From: an uncultured Micrococcus sp.
GTDB lineage: Bacteria > Actinomycetota > Actinomycetes > Actinomycetales > Micrococcaceae
Assembly (NCBI GenBank): GCA_946222435.1
Contig: CAMIOJ010000137.1
Span: forward strand, 1 to 6,167
Length of the DNA stretch: 6,167 nucleotides
Direction: 5' to 3'
Part shown: positions 5,183 through 6,167 of the stretch, piece after piece
Layout: the number at the start of each line of letters is the position of its first letter
How positions within the stretch are numbered: position 1 is the first letter of the stretch
The notes under the pieces: model-generated
Databases searched by the model: none
The model's input: the letters and a program-made list of their open reading frames with translations, nothing else
What the model was told of the DNA's origin: nothing
Program-made: the position numbers and the translations under genes

Positions 5183-5912
5183 CGAGGCGCTCGGCGAGGT
5201 CCGGGACGTCCGCGAGCAGCGGCACCACGGCGTCCGCGCCGGCCGCGGACAGCGCGTCCGCGTCGTCCTCCCCGCTGAGCACCCCCACCACCAGACCGGC
5301 TCCGGCCCGCCGGCCTGCGCGCACGTCCGCCTCGGTGTCCCCCACCGTCAGCACGGAGCGCACGTCCTCCAGGTCCAGGGCCAGCAGGGCCGTGAGCACC
5401 ATGTCCGGGTAGGGCACTCCGCGTCCGGCGTCGTCCGGTGACAGGCTCAGGTCCGCCAGGCCCATCCAGCCCAACGACTCCAGCAGCGTGTTCTGGGTGT
5501 GCCGCGCGAACCCCGTGGCCAGGCACAGCGCCATCCCCTGCTCCCGGAGCCGCTCCAGCGCGTCCACGGCACCGGGCTGCGGCTCCGCCCCGTGCTCCGC
5601 GATCAGGGCGTCCAGCCGCTCCTCGAACGTGCGCACCGCGGCGCGCGCCGTGGCCCGGTCCCCGAAGACCGAGGCGAAGACCTCCGTGCGGGAGGTGCGG
5701 CGCCGCCGTCGGAAGGCGGCCACGTGGAAGGCCCGCTCCGGGTGTCCCTCCCCCACCCCGTGCGCGTCCAGCGCCGCCGCGAAGGCCGTGTCCTGCAGGC
5801 CGGTGTCCACGATCGACGTGCCGGACATGTCCACCACCGCCAGACGCAGCGGGACGGACAGCGGCCGGGGGTCGACGAGCGAGGAGCGCGGAGGCAGGGG
5901 CTGGGTGGTCAT
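5172..5912 (-). CDS. HAD-superfamily hydrolase, phosphonatase-like subgroup
   Basis: The 246-residue product has the four motifs of haloacid dehalogenase-type hydrolases: motif I VVDMSGTSIVD at 26-36 with nucleophile Asp28, motif II LATGFA at 131-136 with Thr133, motif III around GRGVPYPDM (163-171) with Arg164, and motif IV VGDTEADVRAG at 190-200 with Asp192 and Asp196. Residue +2 after the nucleophile is Ser30, not Asp. Together with the GRxxPYP-like motif III this points to the phosphonatase-like subgroup rather than ordinary phosphoglycolate phosphatases. The cap domain (about 42-115) lacks the lysine that phosphonoacetaldehyde hydrolase uses for its Schiff base: the matching SK position reads Ser74-Arg75, after an RRRRR run. 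True phosphonatase activity is therefore unlikely; substrate unknown. The ATG at 5912 has GGAG (5921-5924) 8 nt upstream; a GTG three codons earlier has poorer spacing. Confidence 0.85.
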   Translation of the reverse strand: MTTQPLPPRSSLVDPRPLSVPLRLAVVDMSGTSIVDTGLQDTAFAAALDAHGVGEGHPERAFHVAAFRRRRRTSRTEVFASVFGDRATARAAVRTFEERLDALIAEHGAEPQPGAVDALERLREQGMALCLATGFARHTQNTLLESLGWMGLADLSLSPDDAGRGVPYPDMVLTALLALDLEDVRSVLTVGDTEADVRAGRRAGAGLVVGVLSGEDDADALSAAGADAVVPLLADVPDLAERLAGR

Positions 5913-6035
5913 GGGATCCACTCCAGCCGCCCCGTCTGACGCCTCCGTGGCCTCCGGGTGAACTTCGGCGGAGGTCTGGGTCACAGATCGGGGGCGGCCG
6001 CAGCGCCCTCCTGCCTCCGGGCCGGGCACCCGCTT
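5913..6035. other. Intergenic stretch upstream of the HAD gene, no gene seen
   Basis: This interval between the HAD start and the tRNA promoter holds the HAD Shine-Dalgarno site (GGAG on the minus strand, 5921-5924) and one GTTCACCCGG sequence on the minus strand (5954-5963). I found no convincing -10 hexamer for the HAD gene and no coding region. Confidence 0.5.
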
Positions 6036-6065
6036 TTGCCGTCCTGCGCCCCCGCCGGGTACCAT
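6036..6065 (+). promoter_or_regulatory. Promoter of the tRNA-Thr gene
   Basis: TTGCCG (6036-6041) and TACCAT (6060-6065) are separated by 18 bp and each match the -35 and -10 consensus at 4 of 6 positions. Transcription would start near 6072, giving a 5' leader of about 20 nt before the mature tRNA. This is the only promoter in the window with both boxes clear at a distance from a gene start. Confidence 0.7.
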
Positions 6066-6075
6066 GGCTAGCCGT

Positions 6076-6087
6076 GGCCGTACGGCC
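6076..6087. repeat. 12-bp palindrome in the tRNA-Thr 5' leader
   Basis: GGCCGTACGGCC is a perfect palindrome. With flanking pairs (6073-6074 with 6089-6090, and a T-G pair) it could form a small hairpin with a GTAC loop in the leader RNA, ending just before the mature 5' end at 6092. Confidence 0.6.
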
Positions 6088-6091
6088 GCGT

Positions 6092-6167
6092 GCCTCCTTA
6101 GCTCAGTTGGCCAGAGCAGCTCCCTCGTAAAGAGCAGGTCGCCGGTTCGAATCCGGCAGGGGGCTCC
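6092..6167 (+). tRNA. tRNA-Thr, anticodon CGU (last base of CCA outside window)
   Basis: The sequence folds as a complete cloverleaf. The acceptor stem is GCCTCCT (6092-6098) with AGGGGGC (6158-6164), including one T-G pair. The D arm is GCTC/GAGC with G18-G19. The anticodon loop is CTCGTAA with CGT as positions 34-36, which reads the ACG threonine codon. The T arm is a perfect 5-bp GCCGG/CCGGC stem around TTCGAAT. Discriminator T at 6165 is followed by CC, so CCA appears to be encoded with its A just past the window. The anticodon stem GCTCC/AGAGC has one mismatch, C31 with A39, next to the loop. Threonine identity follows from G35, U36 and the G1-C72 and C2-G71 pairs. Confidence 0.95.

Noticed and set aside
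5913..6065. Upstream extension of the HAD frame
   Set aside because: The added residues have no domain, and translation from the ATG at 5912 is supported by a GGAG at good spacing.
1..6167. Mobile elements, CRISPR arrays, attachment sites, riboswitches
   Set aside because: No transposase or integrase, no regularly spaced repeats and no gene disruption. The tRNA could in principle be an integration site, but its 3' flank lies outside the window.

Overview
The window is about 6.2 kb of very GC-rich DNA, by eye above 70% GC with G/C at most third codon positions. It looks like chromosomal housekeeping sequence from a Micrococcaceae-type actinobacterium (Micrococcus, Kocuria or Arthrobacter relatives). 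This rests on the divergent senX3/phoU pair beside gpmA, the tmk-holB operon, a DUF2516 protein and TANNNT-type promoters. I see no mobile element, CRISPR array, phage gene or sign of recent transfer.

Layout from left to right: the 5' end of a sensor kinase gene, probably senX3 (minus, cut by the window edge); phoU (plus); a 21-bp hairpin terminator; gpmA, phosphoglycerate mutase (minus); a class I SAM-dependent methyltransferase gene (plus); a hairpin; a small DUF2516 membrane protein gene (minus); tmk and holB overlapping as an operon (plus); a short hairpin; a HAD-superfamily phosphonatase-like hydrolase gene (minus); and a tRNA-Thr(CGU) gene (plus) that lacks only its last base. Genes mostly alternate in strand, giving three divergent promoter regions and three convergent ends, each with an inverted repeat.

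The left part is a phosphate-sensing module. PhoU links the Pst transporter to the SenX3 kinase, and the senX3-phoU gap holds an 11-bp-period GTTCA direct repeat like a PHO box. The gpmA gene often lies near this locus in actinobacteria. The tmk-holB operon joins dTTP synthesis to the replicative clamp loader.

The best regulatory signal is at the gene starts. Five genes (senX3, gpmA, the methyltransferase gene, the DUF2516 gene and tmk) have a TANNCT -10 hexamer followed by GG and ending only 6-7 nt before the start codon, so transcription should begin on or beside the start codon (leaderless mRNAs). The holB and HAD genes instead have well-spaced Shine-Dalgarno sequences. I found no clearly new biological system. 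The promoter pattern, the PHO-box repeat, the tRNA anticodon-stem mismatch and the altered catalytic residues of the HAD protein are what deserve a second look.
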